From: Thermotogae bacterium
Lineage (GTDB): Bacteria; Thermotogota; Thermotogae; Petrotogales; Kosmotogaceae
Assembly: GCA_003643975.1 (NCBI GenBank)
Contig: QNAR01000016.1
Coordinates: 1-13,997, forward strand
DNA: 13,997 nt
Reading direction: 5' to 3'
The notes under the pieces: generated by a model
The model's database searches: none
Told to the model about the DNA's origin: nothing
The model's input: only the letters and a program-made list of their open reading frames with translations
Position numbers and translations under genes: made by a program
Shown here: positions 1 to 6,850 of the stretch, one piece after another
Position numbering within the stretch: the first letter of the stretch is position 1
Layout: each line of letters opens with the position of its first letter

Positions 1-710
1 ACCATATCATACATGAACTGAAGAGCCTCATGAGCTTCTGGAGAGTTGATGGTTACTTCGATTTTCCCATCAGGACCTATGTTCAATATTTTTCCGCCAT
101 TTGCTCTTAAGAAAACAACGAAATGGTCAATCGTTGTTCTGAAGCCCATACCATACTGATCTATTTCGCCATCGCCATCTTTATCTTCCGTCAACATCAT
201 GGCATCGAAGAAAAGATCTTCCATGGTTTTTGGCGGTGTAAGACCATAGAGTTCAAAAGCGTCTGTGTTGTAGTAAAGAACATATGTACTCTTGTTGAAA
301 GGAACGGCGTAGATGGTGTCACCCCAGGTGATCATCTTCTTGAAAGGTGCCCAGATGGCTTCCCATTGCTCAGCAGTGAAACCATAATCCGGATTGTTGA
401 TAAAACCGTTGAGCTCCTGAACTACACCGCGCGGTATAAGCTTGGCTGTCCAGTTACCGTAAGCCTGTGATATGGCAGGAAGATTTCCGGATTCAGCACT
501 TGCAAGGAGTTTTTGTGAGAGGGCTCCATAGTTTCCAACATAAATGGGCTTGACCACGATGTCGGGATTAGCCTCATTGAAAGAGTTGACGATTTCGTTC
601 AGAGTGGCTCCATGTCCGCCACCCATGGCATGCCAGAATTCGATCTCAACAGCTGCCATAGTTAAAACTGAGAGAGAAAGAACAGCGATGAGAACCAGAA
701 TTTTTTTCAT
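1..710 (-). CDS. Extracellular solute-binding protein of a sugar/glycerol-phosphate ABC transporter (3' end outside window)
   Basis: Periplasmic-type substrate-binding protein (family 1, UgpB/maltose-binding-like) expected to deliver a sugar or glycerol-phosphate to an ABC permease. About 236 N-terminal residues are visible; the rest lies left of the window. The product begins MKKILVLIAVLSLSVLTMAA, a basic start plus hydrophobic signal peptide with likely cleavage near residue 18-19. There is no lipobox cysteine, so it is probably released rather than lipid-anchored. The mature start VEIEFWHAMGG is the typical first strand of UgpB-type binding proteins, and a DKDGDGEIDQYG stretch, common in this family, lies further on. 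ATG at 710 is chosen because GGAGGT (718-723) is 7 bases upstream; the ATG at 716 would be almost on top of that site. It lies 37 bases after coaE on the same strand and has its own promoter. The substrate cannot be told, since permease genes are not visible. Confidence 0.85.
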   Translation of the reverse strand, partial: MKKILVLIAVLSLSVLTMAAVEIEFWHAMGGGHGATLNEIVNSFNEANPDIVVKPIYVGNYGALSQKLLASAESGNLPAISQAYGNWTAKLIPRGVVQELNGFINNPDYGFTAEQWEAIWAPFKKMITWGDTIYAVPFNKSTYVLYYNTDAFELYGLTPPKTMEDLFFDAMMLTEDKDGDGEIDQYGMGFRTTIDHFVVFLRANGGKILNIGPDGKIEVTINSPEAHEALQFMYDM

Positions 711-746
711 TCCCATACCTCCCTTATTTGAAATGTTCACCATATA

Positions 747-755
747 ATTATAGCA
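747..755 (-). promoter_or_regulatory. Extended -10 promoter for the solute-binding protein gene
   Basis: On the minus strand positions 755-747 read TGCTATAAT, a TGn-extended -10 with a perfect TATAAT. A weak -35 candidate, TTGTTA, lies at 774-769 with 16-base spacing. The motif overlaps the coaE stop codon, so the binding-protein gene can be transcribed independently of the upstream housekeeping genes. The leader would be roughly 30 bases. Confidence 0.55.
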
Positions 756-1317
756 CCACACCGTGTGCTAACAAAATTTTCAATACGCTTTCAATGAGCT
801 TTGTGGGTTCTTCATCGTTGATAACCAGGTAATTGCTGCTTTTAATGTATTTTGTAAGGAATTTCTGCGCCTTCAAAATCTCCCTTGCCTTTATTTCGTC
901 AACTCCGCGCTTAATAAGCCTTTTCAAAGCAAGTTCTTCAGGACAATCTACGAATATAACCAGGTCACAATAATCATCAAGACCTATCTGATGTAGCAAC
1001 GCTCCGTCAATAACTAAATGCTTTTGGGCTTTTGAAAGGATATCTATTACTTTTTTCTTTATCAGTGGATGCACTACGGCGTTTAATTGCCTTAGCTTTT
1101 CAGGATTGTTGAACACAATTTCAGCAAGGACTGCTCTGTCTACATGGTCATTAGAAATTATCTGTGCCCCGAAGAGCTCCTTCAGTTTATCCTGTATCTC
1201 CTCCAAAACTTCATGACCCACTTTATCAAGTTCAATAATTCCCAGGCCACGCCTTTTGAGAGCATCAGCCAATGTGGATTTGCCACAACCTGCTTTGCCG
1301 GTAATGCCAATAATCAT
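748..1317 (-). CDS. coaE: Dephospho-CoA kinase
   Basis: Cytoplasmic enzyme of the last step of coenzyme A synthesis: ATP-dependent phosphorylation of the 3'-hydroxyl of dephospho-CoA. The 189 residues match the family's usual size (about 190-205). The N-terminus reads MIIGITGKAGCGKST, so the P-loop GKAGCGKST spans residues 7-15. It continues with the family's ELDKVGHEVL segment after the first helix, a VHPLIKKKV segment and the lid-like LALKRLIKRG. The start ATG (1317-1315) overlaps the TGA of the preceding 84-residue gene as TGATG, so translation is probably coupled. It is the last of four closely packed genes (apt, pgi, orphan, coaE). The P-loop has Ala-Gly-Cys in place of the commoner Gly-Ile-Gly-Ser, which keeps the GxxxxGKS/T pattern. 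Confidence 0.93.
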   Translation of the reverse strand: MIIGITGKAGCGKSTLADALKRRGLGIIELDKVGHEVLEEIQDKLKELFGAQIISNDHVDRAVLAEIVFNNPEKLRQLNAVVHPLIKKKVIDILSKAQKHLVIDGALLHQIGLDDYCDLVIFVDCPEELALKRLIKRGVDEIKAREILKAQKFLTKYIKSSNYLVINDEEPTKLIESVLKILLAHGVVL

Positions 1318-1571
1318 CAGAGCAACTTTTTCCCCTTTTCAATCGCGTTCATAACAGTTACAGCTATTTCACTTTTCGCTTCTTTGAGTGATTCCAGCTC
1401 TCCTGGAGACAAAACCGCTACATCACCTTCAAAATCATCTCGCTCCTCGAGGAATTTCATAAGCTCTTCAGGATCTTTCGTGATGATTGTATAAAAAGGA
1501 ACTTCCTCACCTTCAATAAGGTATATTTCTTCCACATTGAACTCTCTTAACTTCTCTATGAGATCTGTCAT
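1317..1571 (-). CDS. Small acidic protein of unknown function (84 aa) between pgi and coaE
   Basis: No family is recognised. The 84-residue product is soluble, rich in Glu and Lys, and has no cysteine, signal peptide or membrane segment. It reads as an alpha/beta protein: an N-terminal helix (MTDLIEKLREF), short strands with IYLIEGEEVPFYTIIT, a helix (EELMKFLEE), a VAVLSPGEL turn, and a C-terminal helix ending EKGKKLL. It is believed to be real because it sits exactly between two known genes: its ATG overlaps the pgi stop as ATGA, and its own TGA overlaps the coaE start as TGATG. This implies translational coupling in both directions. The context suggests a housekeeping operon, but gives no function. 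An opposite-strand frame here is judged a shadow. Confidence 0.75.
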   Translation of the reverse strand: MTDLIEKLREFNVEEIYLIEGEEVPFYTIITKDPEELMKFLEERDDFEGDVAVLSPGELESLKEAKSEIAVTVMNAIEKGKKLL

Positions 1572-2926
1572 AGTTTCAGCCTCCAGTTATCACCAGAATA
1601 TTCTTTTAGAAAATCTTCGTAGCTCTTTCTTCCCATAAGTCCATAGGTGATCTTCTTTCCAAGTTCCACACCGGGCTGATCATAAGGATTTATGTGAAGC
1701 AATTCACCCATGGTTGCAGTCAAAAGTTCATAATAGAGTATAAACTCGCCAACGTTTTCCTCGTTTAATTCCGGAAAGGTAACCGTAAGGTTGGGAACAC
1801 CGTTTTTCGCCAGAGCGAGTGCAGTACCATATTGCTCAGAATTCAACAAAGTTGAAAGTTTCTTTCCACCGAGGTAAGAAAGAGCCTCTATATCGTTGTG
1901 CAAAGCCGGGATTTCGTAATCAGTTGAAAAGCTTTCGAGTTTTAAAAAAGTGATTATTTTATCTTTTGGACCTTCGTTATATAATTGTACCTGTGAATGC
2001 TGGTCCACTGCTCCGAGAGCTTTAACCGGGGTTTGACCTGTAAACACTTCTCTGCCATCGCGATCAAATCTCTTCCCGAGCGATTCTGCCCAGAGCTGGC
2101 GATACCAGTCCGCCAGTGAATAAAGCCGATTGGAATAAGGCATCATAACCGAGATGTTTTTTCCGCTGTTAATAGCTTCAAGGTGCAAAAGCGCATTTAA
2201 TATAAGCGGGTTTTCGCTTGCTTTTCGGTTTTTATAGCGTTCCAAACCGTGCCTTGCCCCCATATACAGCGCATCTATATTTATGCCTTCAGCGAAAGCT
2301 GATGCGAGACCTACTGGAGTCAAGATACTGAACCTGCCACCAACATCTTCAGGAATTGTGAGAGTTTTTATCCCTTCTTTTCTTGCGATAGTTCTCAGAA
2401 CCCCTTTTTCAGGGTCAGTTGTAAAGAGCAAATGCTCAGCAGGTGATAAGCCAGCCTTGTCCAGAAAACCTCTTACGACAAGGTAATTTGCCATTGCTTC
2501 AGCCGTTGTGCCAGATTTTGAAATAACGTTAAAGAGCGTTCTTGATAAATCAATCTTTGAAAGCACAGCATTAACGAATTCAGGGTCAACATTGTCAACA
2601 ACAAAAACACGCGCTTTACCTTTTCTGTCAAAATCTGTTAAATTCCAGTTCAAAGGTTTCAGGGAATTATGAAGGGCGATGTTGCCCAGTGCTGAGCCTC
2701 CGATACCCAGAACCACAACGTTCTCAAAGTTAGCAAACCAGCTGGTAAGGTTTTTGACTTCCTCGAGGTATTCCTTAGTTTCCAGAATTCTAATGAATCC
2801 CGGTTTAGCATCTATAACCTTTTTAAGTGCTTCAGAAGCAACCTCTGACCGTTCTAATATTTCCTCATATGTAACACCCGTTCCGAGATTTTCCTTGAAA
2901 GCCAGCGAAAAATCGAAGTTTAGCAT
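1568..2926 (-). CDS. pgi: Glucose-6-phosphate isomerase
   Basis: Cytoplasmic enzyme interconverting glucose-6-phosphate and fructose-6-phosphate in glycolysis and gluconeogenesis. The 452 residues place it in the short bacterial class (about 450) rather than the roughly 550-residue E. coli type. Visible motifs in order: LGIGGSALGN (73-82), the phosphate-binding SKSGTT (136-141), the family signature DVGGRFSILTPVGL (194-207), WAESLGKR with catalytic Glu281, DQHSQ with His310, and YDQPGVELGKK (415-425) carrying the catalytic Lys region. Both SIS halves are complete. The ATG at 2926 is preceded by GAGGGAGTG, which overlaps the apt stop codon 12 bases upstream. The gene is thus co-transcribed with apt and overlaps the next gene by four bases (ATGA). 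Confidence 0.97.
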   Translation of the reverse strand: MLNFDFSLAFKENLGTGVTYEEILERSEVASEALKKVIDAKPGFIRILETKEYLEEVKNLTSWFANFENVVVLGIGGSALGNIALHNSLKPLNWNLTDFDRKGKARVFVVDNVDPEFVNAVLSKIDLSRTLFNVISKSGTTAEAMANYLVVRGFLDKAGLSPAEHLLFTTDPEKGVLRTIARKEGIKTLTIPEDVGGRFSILTPVGLASAFAEGINIDALYMGARHGLERYKNRKASENPLILNALLHLEAINSGKNISVMMPYSNRLYSLADWYRQLWAESLGKRFDRDGREVFTGQTPVKALGAVDQHSQVQLYNEGPKDKIITFLKLESFSTDYEIPALHNDIEALSYLGGKKLSTLLNSEQYGTALALAKNGVPNLTVTFPELNEENVGEFILYYELLTATMGELLHINPYDQPGVELGKKITYGLMGRKSYEDFLKEYSGDNWRLKL

Positions 2927-2938
2927 GTTACCACTCCC

Positions 2939-3451
2939 TCAGTATGTAATCAGAGCTTTTACCTGATAATCCTTTAACTTTTTCCGGGGTTCTAAAAATG
3001 AGAGTTCAATGATTGTCAAAATTCCCGCAACTTCACCGCCGGCTTCCTTGATCATTTCAGCTATTGCTTTTATAGTACCACCAGTTGCAAGTACATCATC
3101 AAGGATCAAGACTCTATTACCTTTTGCAATGGCATCGGTATGCATTTCAAGGGTAGCATCACCATATTCAAGTGAATAGGATTTAGATATTACCTCATAG
3201 GGAAGCTTTCCCGGTTTTCTAATTGGAACAAATCCCTTGTCCATTTCAAGTGCAAGAGGAGCGGCGAAGATAAAGCCACGCGCTTCTGGCGCCACTATCA
3301 GGTCGAAGTCCCAGCTGGAAGCTGCTCTTTTCAATAGTCCAATGCTCTCCTTGAAAGCCTCGGAATTCTTTAACAATGGAGTGACATCTTTGAAAATAAT
3401 TCCCGGCTTGGGAAAATCCGGAATATCGCGAATGAAGTGCTTTAAATCCAT
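2939..3451 (-). CDS. apt: Adenine phosphoribosyltransferase
   Basis: Purine-salvage enzyme making AMP from adenine and 5-phosphoribosyl-1-pyrophosphate in the cytoplasm. The 170-residue length is normal. Diagnostic segments: IRDIPDFPKPGIIFKDVTPL (7-26), the PEARGF loop (55-60), the flexible-loop segment SYSLEYGDATLEMH (91-104), and the PRPP-binding motif VLILDDVLATGGT (114-126) with the paired Asp and the ATGGT phosphate loop. The ATG at 3451 has a strong GGAGGAGA site upstream. It is the first gene of the minus-strand operon apt-pgi-orphan-coaE and is divergent from hndA, with a 127-base shared regulatory region. Pairing of purine salvage with pgi and coaE looks like a general housekeeping grouping rather than a dedicated pathway. 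Confidence 0.96.
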   Translation of the reverse strand: MDLKHFIRDIPDFPKPGIIFKDVTPLLKNSEAFKESIGLLKRAASSWDFDLIVAPEARGFIFAAPLALEMDKGFVPIRKPGKLPYEVISKSYSLEYGDATLEMHTDAIAKGNRVLILDDVLATGGTIKAIAEMIKEAGGEVAGILTIIELSFLEPRKKLKDYQVKALITY

Positions 3452-3488
3452 TGTATCTCCTCCTCTGATGTCTTTACCAACAACGCTT

Positions 3489-3519
3489 ATTTTAACATAA
3501 GCTCCGAACTATTTCTCAA
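3489..3519 (-). promoter_or_regulatory. Promoter for the apt-pgi-coaE operon
   Basis: On the minus strand TGTTAAAAT (3497-3489) is an extended -10 with one mismatch from TATAAT. TTGAGA (3519-3514) is a -35 candidate one base away from TTGACA. The spacing of 19 bases is long but tolerable with a TGn element. It lies back to back with the hndA promoter, so the two transcripts start within about 50 bases of each other on opposite strands. Confidence 0.45.
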
Positions 3520-3525
3520 TCTTCA

Positions 3526-3534
3526 TGTTATAAT
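3526..3534 (+). promoter_or_regulatory. Extended -10 promoter for the hndABC operon
   Basis: TGTTATAAT at 3526-3534 is a TGn-extended, perfect -10 hexamer. No good -35 is seen at the usual distance (3506-3511 reads GAACTA), which is typical of TGn-dependent promoters. The leader to the chosen hndA start would be about 38 bases and contains only the ribosome-binding site AAGGAGGTG (3564-3572). Confidence 0.55.
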
Positions 3535-3578
3535 CCAAGTGAAAAAAATAACTTATCATACACAAGGAGGTGCCTCAT

Positions 3579-4070
3579 TTGCCTTCATCAAAATGCGAGG
3601 GACATGAAAAGCTTTATGCCGAGTTAGACAGCTATATCAATTCGGTCAAGGACCAACCTGGCGTTCTTATTAACGTGCTTCACAGAGCTCAAGAACTTTT
3701 CGGTTACCTCTCTGAGGAAACCCAGCAACATGTTGCTGAGAAACTCAATTTACCCCTAAGTCAAGTGTATGGAGTTGTAACGTTCTACAATTTCTTCAGC
3801 ACCAAACCAAAAGGAAAGCATCAAATCAAAGTCTGCCTGGGCACAGCTTGTTACGTTAAAGGAGCAGATAGGGTGCTTGACAGGTTGAAGGAAGAGCTCG
3901 GTGTGGATCTTGATGAACCAACCAAAGATGGGGATTTTTCCATTCATGCCGTAAGATGCCTTGGTGCTTGTAGTATGGCACCCGTCGTGCTTGTTGGCGA
4001 AAGGGATTTTTATGGAAAGGTAACACCAGATGAGGTCAGCAAAATTATTGAAAAATACAAGGAGGAATGA
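3579..4070 (+). CDS. hndA: NuoE/HndA/HydC-type [2Fe-2S] subunit of an NAD(P)H-linked complex
   Basis: Electron-transfer subunit that pairs with the flavoprotein HndC in cytoplasmic NAD(P)-linked hydrogenase or oxidoreductase complexes. The 163 residues match HydC/HndA length. An N-terminal helical bundle (about 1-75, ending QVYGVVTFYNFFS) is followed by a thioredoxin-like domain. Its [2Fe-2S] ligands are Cys86 and Cys91 (CLGTAC) and Cys127 and Cys131 (CLGAC), the exact NuoE spacing. TTG at 3579 is preferred to the in-frame GTG at 3570: that GTG is part of the ribosome-binding site AAGGAGGTG itself, while TTG lies 7 bases beyond GGAGGT. The stop is three bases before hndB. It leads an operon of hndB and hndC. 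Whether the partner is a hydrogenase cannot be told from the window. Confidence 0.9.
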   Translation: MPSSKCEGHEKLYAELDSYINSVKDQPGVLINVLHRAQELFGYLSEETQQHVAEKLNLPLSQVYGVVTFYNFFSTKPKGKHQIKVCLGTACYVKGADRVLDRLKEELGVDLDEPTKDGDFSIHAVRCLGACSMAPVVLVGERDFYGKVTPDEVSKIIEKYKEE

Positions 4071-4073
4071 ACC

Positions 4074-4451
4074 GTGGGTAAAATCAAGAGCCTTGAAGAA
4101 CTCATGAAAATCAAGGAAAACACATTAAAAGATCTCAAAATGCGCGACACAGACAAGCGTGGCAAGATAGTCGTTGCAATGGGAACCTGCGGAATTGCCG
4201 CTGGCGCTAAGGAAACACTTAAAGCCATTGTCGATGTTCTGAACGAAAAGGGGATAGAAGATATAGCTGTGGTTCAATCCGGTTGTTTTGGCCTATGTGA
4301 TGTAGAGCCCACGATAGAAGTACGAATTGGTGAAAATGAGCCAATCATTTACGGACATGTTACCCCCAATCAGGCTAAAAGAATCATTGAACAGCATGTT
4401 TTGGAGGGAAAAGTAGTCTCCGACCTCGTGGTTAAGCGCGGAGAGCTTTGA
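4074..4451 (+). CDS. hndB: HndB-like thioredoxin-fold [2Fe-2S] ferredoxin domain protein
   Basis: Small electron-transfer subunit of the HndABCD type of NADP-reducing hydrogenase; by homology it is expected to sit with HndA and HndC in the cytoplasm. The 125-residue product has a helical, lysine-rich N-terminus (1-30), then a thioredoxin-like ferredoxin fold with GTCGIAAGA (37-45, Cys39) and SGCFGLCDVEP (69-79, Cys71 and Cys75), ending in the family's YGHVTPNQAKRIIEQHVLEG segment. It has only three cysteines in total; the first of the usual four positions is Ala (AMGTCG). Single-cysteine GTCGIAAGA is what I remember of HndB proteins, so this is treated as normal for the family. GTG at 4074 lies 8 bases after GGAGG. 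The gene is separated from hndA by 3 bases and is followed after 16 bases by hndC. Confidence 0.85.
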   Translation: MGKIKSLEELMKIKENTLKDLKMRDTDKRGKIVVAMGTCGIAAGAKETLKAIVDVLNEKGIEDIAVVQSGCFGLCDVEPTIEVRIGENEPIIYGHVTPNQAKRIIEQHVLEGKVVSDLVVKRGEL

Positions 4452-4467
4452 GAAGAGGTGATTGTTG

Positions 4468-6267
4468 GTGCCTGCGGTTGAAAACACTATCGTTATCTGT
4501 GCTGGTGGTGCCTGTATCTCCGCTGGCGAGATAAGCGTTAAAGAATCTCTTGAAAGCACTTTGAAAGAATATGCCCTTGATGAAGTTGTTCAGGTAGTGG
4601 AAACAGGCTGTATGGGTGCTTGTGACCTCGGCCCTATTATGGTTATTTACCCAGAGGGCATATTTTATCAGAAACTCAACAGTGAAAACGTCAAAAAAAT
4701 CGTTGAAGAACATCTTCTCAAGGGGCGTGTTGTAAAGGAATTCCTTTACACAGGGCCTGCTGGAGAGGTAAAAGAGAAACCCCAGGAAGAGTTACCTTTC
4801 TTCAAAAAACAGGTCAAAATTGCCACCAGAAACCTTGGTGTTGTAGATCCACTGTCCATTGAAGAGTACATTGCCAGAGATGGTTATTTTGCCCTTACAA
4901 AAGTTATAAAAGAGCTATCACCTGACAAAGTTATTGAAGAGCTTAAAAAGTCAGGACTCAGGGGCAGAGGGGGCGCTGGATTCCCCACCGGCCTTAAGTG
5001 GGAATTCGCTAAAAAAGCTGAAAGCAATGTTAAATATGTAATCTGTAATGCCGATGAAGGTGACCCGGGAGCATTTATGGACAGAGCCATACTTGAAGGA
5101 GATCCTCATACAGTTGTTGAAGCCATGACGATAGCCGCCTATACTATTGGCGCAACAAAAGGATTTATCTATGTTAGGGCAGAATATCCGCTCGCCATAG
5201 AACGTTTTTCACATGCATTGGAAACAGCAAGGGAATACGGTTTCCTCGGCAATAACATACTTGGTACAGACTTTTCTTTTGATATAGAGGTAAGAATTGG
5301 CGCTGGAGCATTCGTCTGTGGTGAAGAAACAGCCCTAATTAACTCAATTGAAGGAAAACGCGGTATCCCGAGGGTAAAACCGCCTTATCCTGCACAGAAA
5401 GGGCTCTGGAACAAGCCAACGCTTATAAATAACGTTGAGACCTATGCCAATATACCCCCGATCATTCTTCACGGTGGTGATTGGTTCTCTCAGTTTGGTG
5501 TGGAAGGTTCCAGAGGTACAAAGGTCTTCGCGCTTGCAGGCAAAGTCAACAATACCGGGCTTGTAGAAGTACCAATGGGAATTACCTTGAGAGAATTGAT
5601 TTATGAAATCGGTGGTGGCGTTCCCGGCGGGAAGAAGTTGAAAGCTGTTCAAACTGGCGGACCCAGCGGTGGCTGTATACCTGAAAAACACATAGATACT
5701 CCTATAACCTATGATACGCTAAAAGAGCTGGGAACTATTATAGGTTCTGGCGGAATGATAGTTATGGATGAAGATGACTGTATGGTTGATGTGGCTAAGT
5801 TTTTCCTTGAATTCACGGTTGAGGAATCCTGTGGACAATGTACACCTTGCCGTGATGGTACAAAAAGAATGCTCGAAATTCTTGAAAGGATAACCGATGG
5901 TGAAGGCACAGAGGAGGATCTCGAAAAACTAAAAGAACTCGGTGAACATATTATGAAAACCTCTCTGTGCGGTCTTGGACAAACTGCACCTCAACCGGTT
6001 TTATCAACGATGAGGTATTTTTGGGATGAATATGAAGCTCATGTCAAGGAAAAGCGTTGCCCCGCAAAGAAATGTAAAGAACTTACAAGAATAGTTATAG
6101 ATAAGGAAAAATGTGTTGGGTGTACCGCATGTGCAAGAGTATGTCCTGTTGACGCAATTTCCGGAAGCGTCAGAAACCCACACGAAATAGATTCCGAAAT
6201 ATGTACTCGCTGTGGCAGTTGTCTGGAAGTCTGCCGCTTTGGTGCTATAAGCAAGGTATCACCATAA
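4468..6267 (+). CDS. hndC: HndC/HydB-type NADH:FMN flavoprotein with N-terminal [2Fe-2S] and C-terminal 2[4Fe-4S] domains
   Basis: Flavin subunit that oxidises or reduces NAD(P)(H) and wires electrons through iron-sulfur clusters; in HydABC-type enzymes this subunit carries the flavin of the bifurcating site. The 599 residues show every expected part. A thioredoxin-like ferredoxin domain (about 1-90) has Cys11, 16, 48 and 52. The NuoF core follows with GLRGRGGAGFPTG for FMN/NADH (163-175), CNADEGDPGAF, GAGAFVCGEETAL, and the N3-type [4Fe-4S] ligands Cys455, 458 and 461 with Cys501. A C-terminal bacterial ferredoxin domain has Cys549/552/555/559 and Cys579/582/585/589. GTG at 4468 is chosen over TTG at 4462 or 4465 because it is 7 bases after GAGGTG (4455-4460). 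Electron bifurcation is inferred from architecture only; no HndD/HydA catalytic subunit follows. Confidence 0.92.
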   Translation: MPAVENTIVICAGGACISAGEISVKESLESTLKEYALDEVVQVVETGCMGACDLGPIMVIYPEGIFYQKLNSENVKKIVEEHLLKGRVVKEFLYTGPAGEVKEKPQEELPFFKKQVKIATRNLGVVDPLSIEEYIARDGYFALTKVIKELSPDKVIEELKKSGLRGRGGAGFPTGLKWEFAKKAESNVKYVICNADEGDPGAFMDRAILEGDPHTVVEAMTIAAYTIGATKGFIYVRAEYPLAIERFSHALETAREYGFLGNNILGTDFSFDIEVRIGAGAFVCGEETALINSIEGKRGIPRVKPPYPAQKGLWNKPTLINNVETYANIPPIILHGGDWFSQFGVEGSRGTKVFALAGKVNNTGLVEVPMGITLRELIYEIGGGVPGGKKLKAVQTGGPSGGCIPEKHIDTPITYDTLKELGTIIGSGGMIVMDEDDCMVDVAKFFLEFTVEESCGQCTPCRDGTKRMLEILERITDGEGTEEDLEKLKELGEHIMKTSLCGLGQTAPQPVLSTMRYFWDEYEAHVKEKRCPAKKCKELTRIVIDKEKCVGCTACARVCPVDAISGSVRNPHEIDSEICTRCGSCLEVCRFGAISKVSP

Positions 6268-6282
6268 ACAAACATTTTTCAC

Positions 6283-6305
6283 GAGGCCTTTCACGGCCTC
6301 TTTTT
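6283..6305 (+). terminator. Intrinsic terminator after hndC
   Basis: GAGGCC (6283-6288) pairs perfectly with GGCCTC (6295-6300) across a 6-base loop and is followed by TTTTT (6301-6305). It lies 15 bases after the hndC stop and 42 bases before the second nuoE. The stem is short, and no convincing promoter fits between it and nuoE, so partial read-through or attenuation is likely. Confidence 0.7.
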
Positions 6306-6346
6306 GCTTAGAAATGCTGCAACTCCGCGGAAGGAGGAGAAATAGG

Positions 6347-6850
6347 ATGTCGTTCGAGGAAGTGAAAAATACAGTTAAAAAGATCTATGAGCAAGTAAAA
6401 TCTGAAAACCTTGAGGAAAGGGATAATCTCATAAATATTTTACATGCTATCCAGGAGCATTATGGAAACTATATTCCCCTTGAAGCCGCTGAAGTGTTAA
6501 AAGAACTTACAGGGAGACCCCTTTCTGAAATATACGAAGTATTGACTTTTTATACCATGTTTTCGACTGATAAAAGGGGAAAATACATCATCAGAGTTTG
6601 CAAAAGTTTGCCCTGTCATGTTACAGGCGGTGCAGCTGTTTTGAAATCGCTTAAAGATGTCCTGGGAATAGATTATGGTCAAACTACTGAGGATGGCCTT
6701 TTTACTCTTGAAGAAAGCAGCTGTCTTGGTCTCTGTGGGGTTTCTCCTGTGATGCTTATTAACGACGAGGCTTATGGAAACCTCACTCCAGAAAAAGTCA
6801 GAAAAATCATCGAAGAAATAAAAGAAAAGGAAAGAAGTGGTGTGAAATGA
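6347..6850 (+). CDS. nuoE: Second NuoE-type [2Fe-2S] subunit
   Basis: Paralogue of the first NuoE-like subunit, expected to pass electrons to or from the flavoprotein encoded next. The 167 residues contain the N-terminal helical domain (to about 75, EIYEVLTFYTMFS) and a thioredoxin-like [2Fe-2S] domain. All four ligands are kept: Cys85 and Cys90 (CKSLPC), Cys126 and Cys130 (CLGLC). Outside the motifs it differs widely from the first copy, which suggests an old duplication or separate acquisition. ATG at 6347 is preferred to an upstream in-frame ATG at 6314, because GGAGGA (6333-6338) lies 8 bases before it and the extra 11 residues are basic and unlike the family. The stop overlaps the nuoF start (ATGA), so the pair is translationally coupled. 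A terminator lies just upstream. Confidence 0.9.
   Translation: MSFEEVKNTVKKIYEQVKSENLEERDNLINILHAIQEHYGNYIPLEAAEVLKELTGRPLSEIYEVLTFYTMFSTDKRGKYIIRVCKSLPCHVTGGAAVLKSLKDVLGIDYGQTTEDGLFTLEESSCLGLCGVSPVMLINDEAYGNLTPEKVRKIIEEIKEKERSGVK

Noticed and set aside
123..470. Plus-strand open frame of 115 codons opposite the solute-binding protein gene.
   Set aside because: The minus-strand frame encodes a recognisable binding protein with signal peptide and good ribosome-binding site; the plus-strand product has no family features and no such site.
751..770. TAGCAC/GTGCTA inverted repeat at the coaE end as a terminator.
   Set aside because: The 6-base stem with an 8-base loop lies inside the end of the coaE coding sequence and is not followed by a T-tract on the minus strand; the extended -10 there is the more convincing signal.
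4074..4451. HndB has three rather than four cluster cysteines, which looked like degeneration.
   Set aside because: The single-cysteine GTCGIAAGA form is, from memory, usual for HndB proteins, so it is not treated as loss; the contrast with the second NuoF, where all four are gone, is the real anomaly.
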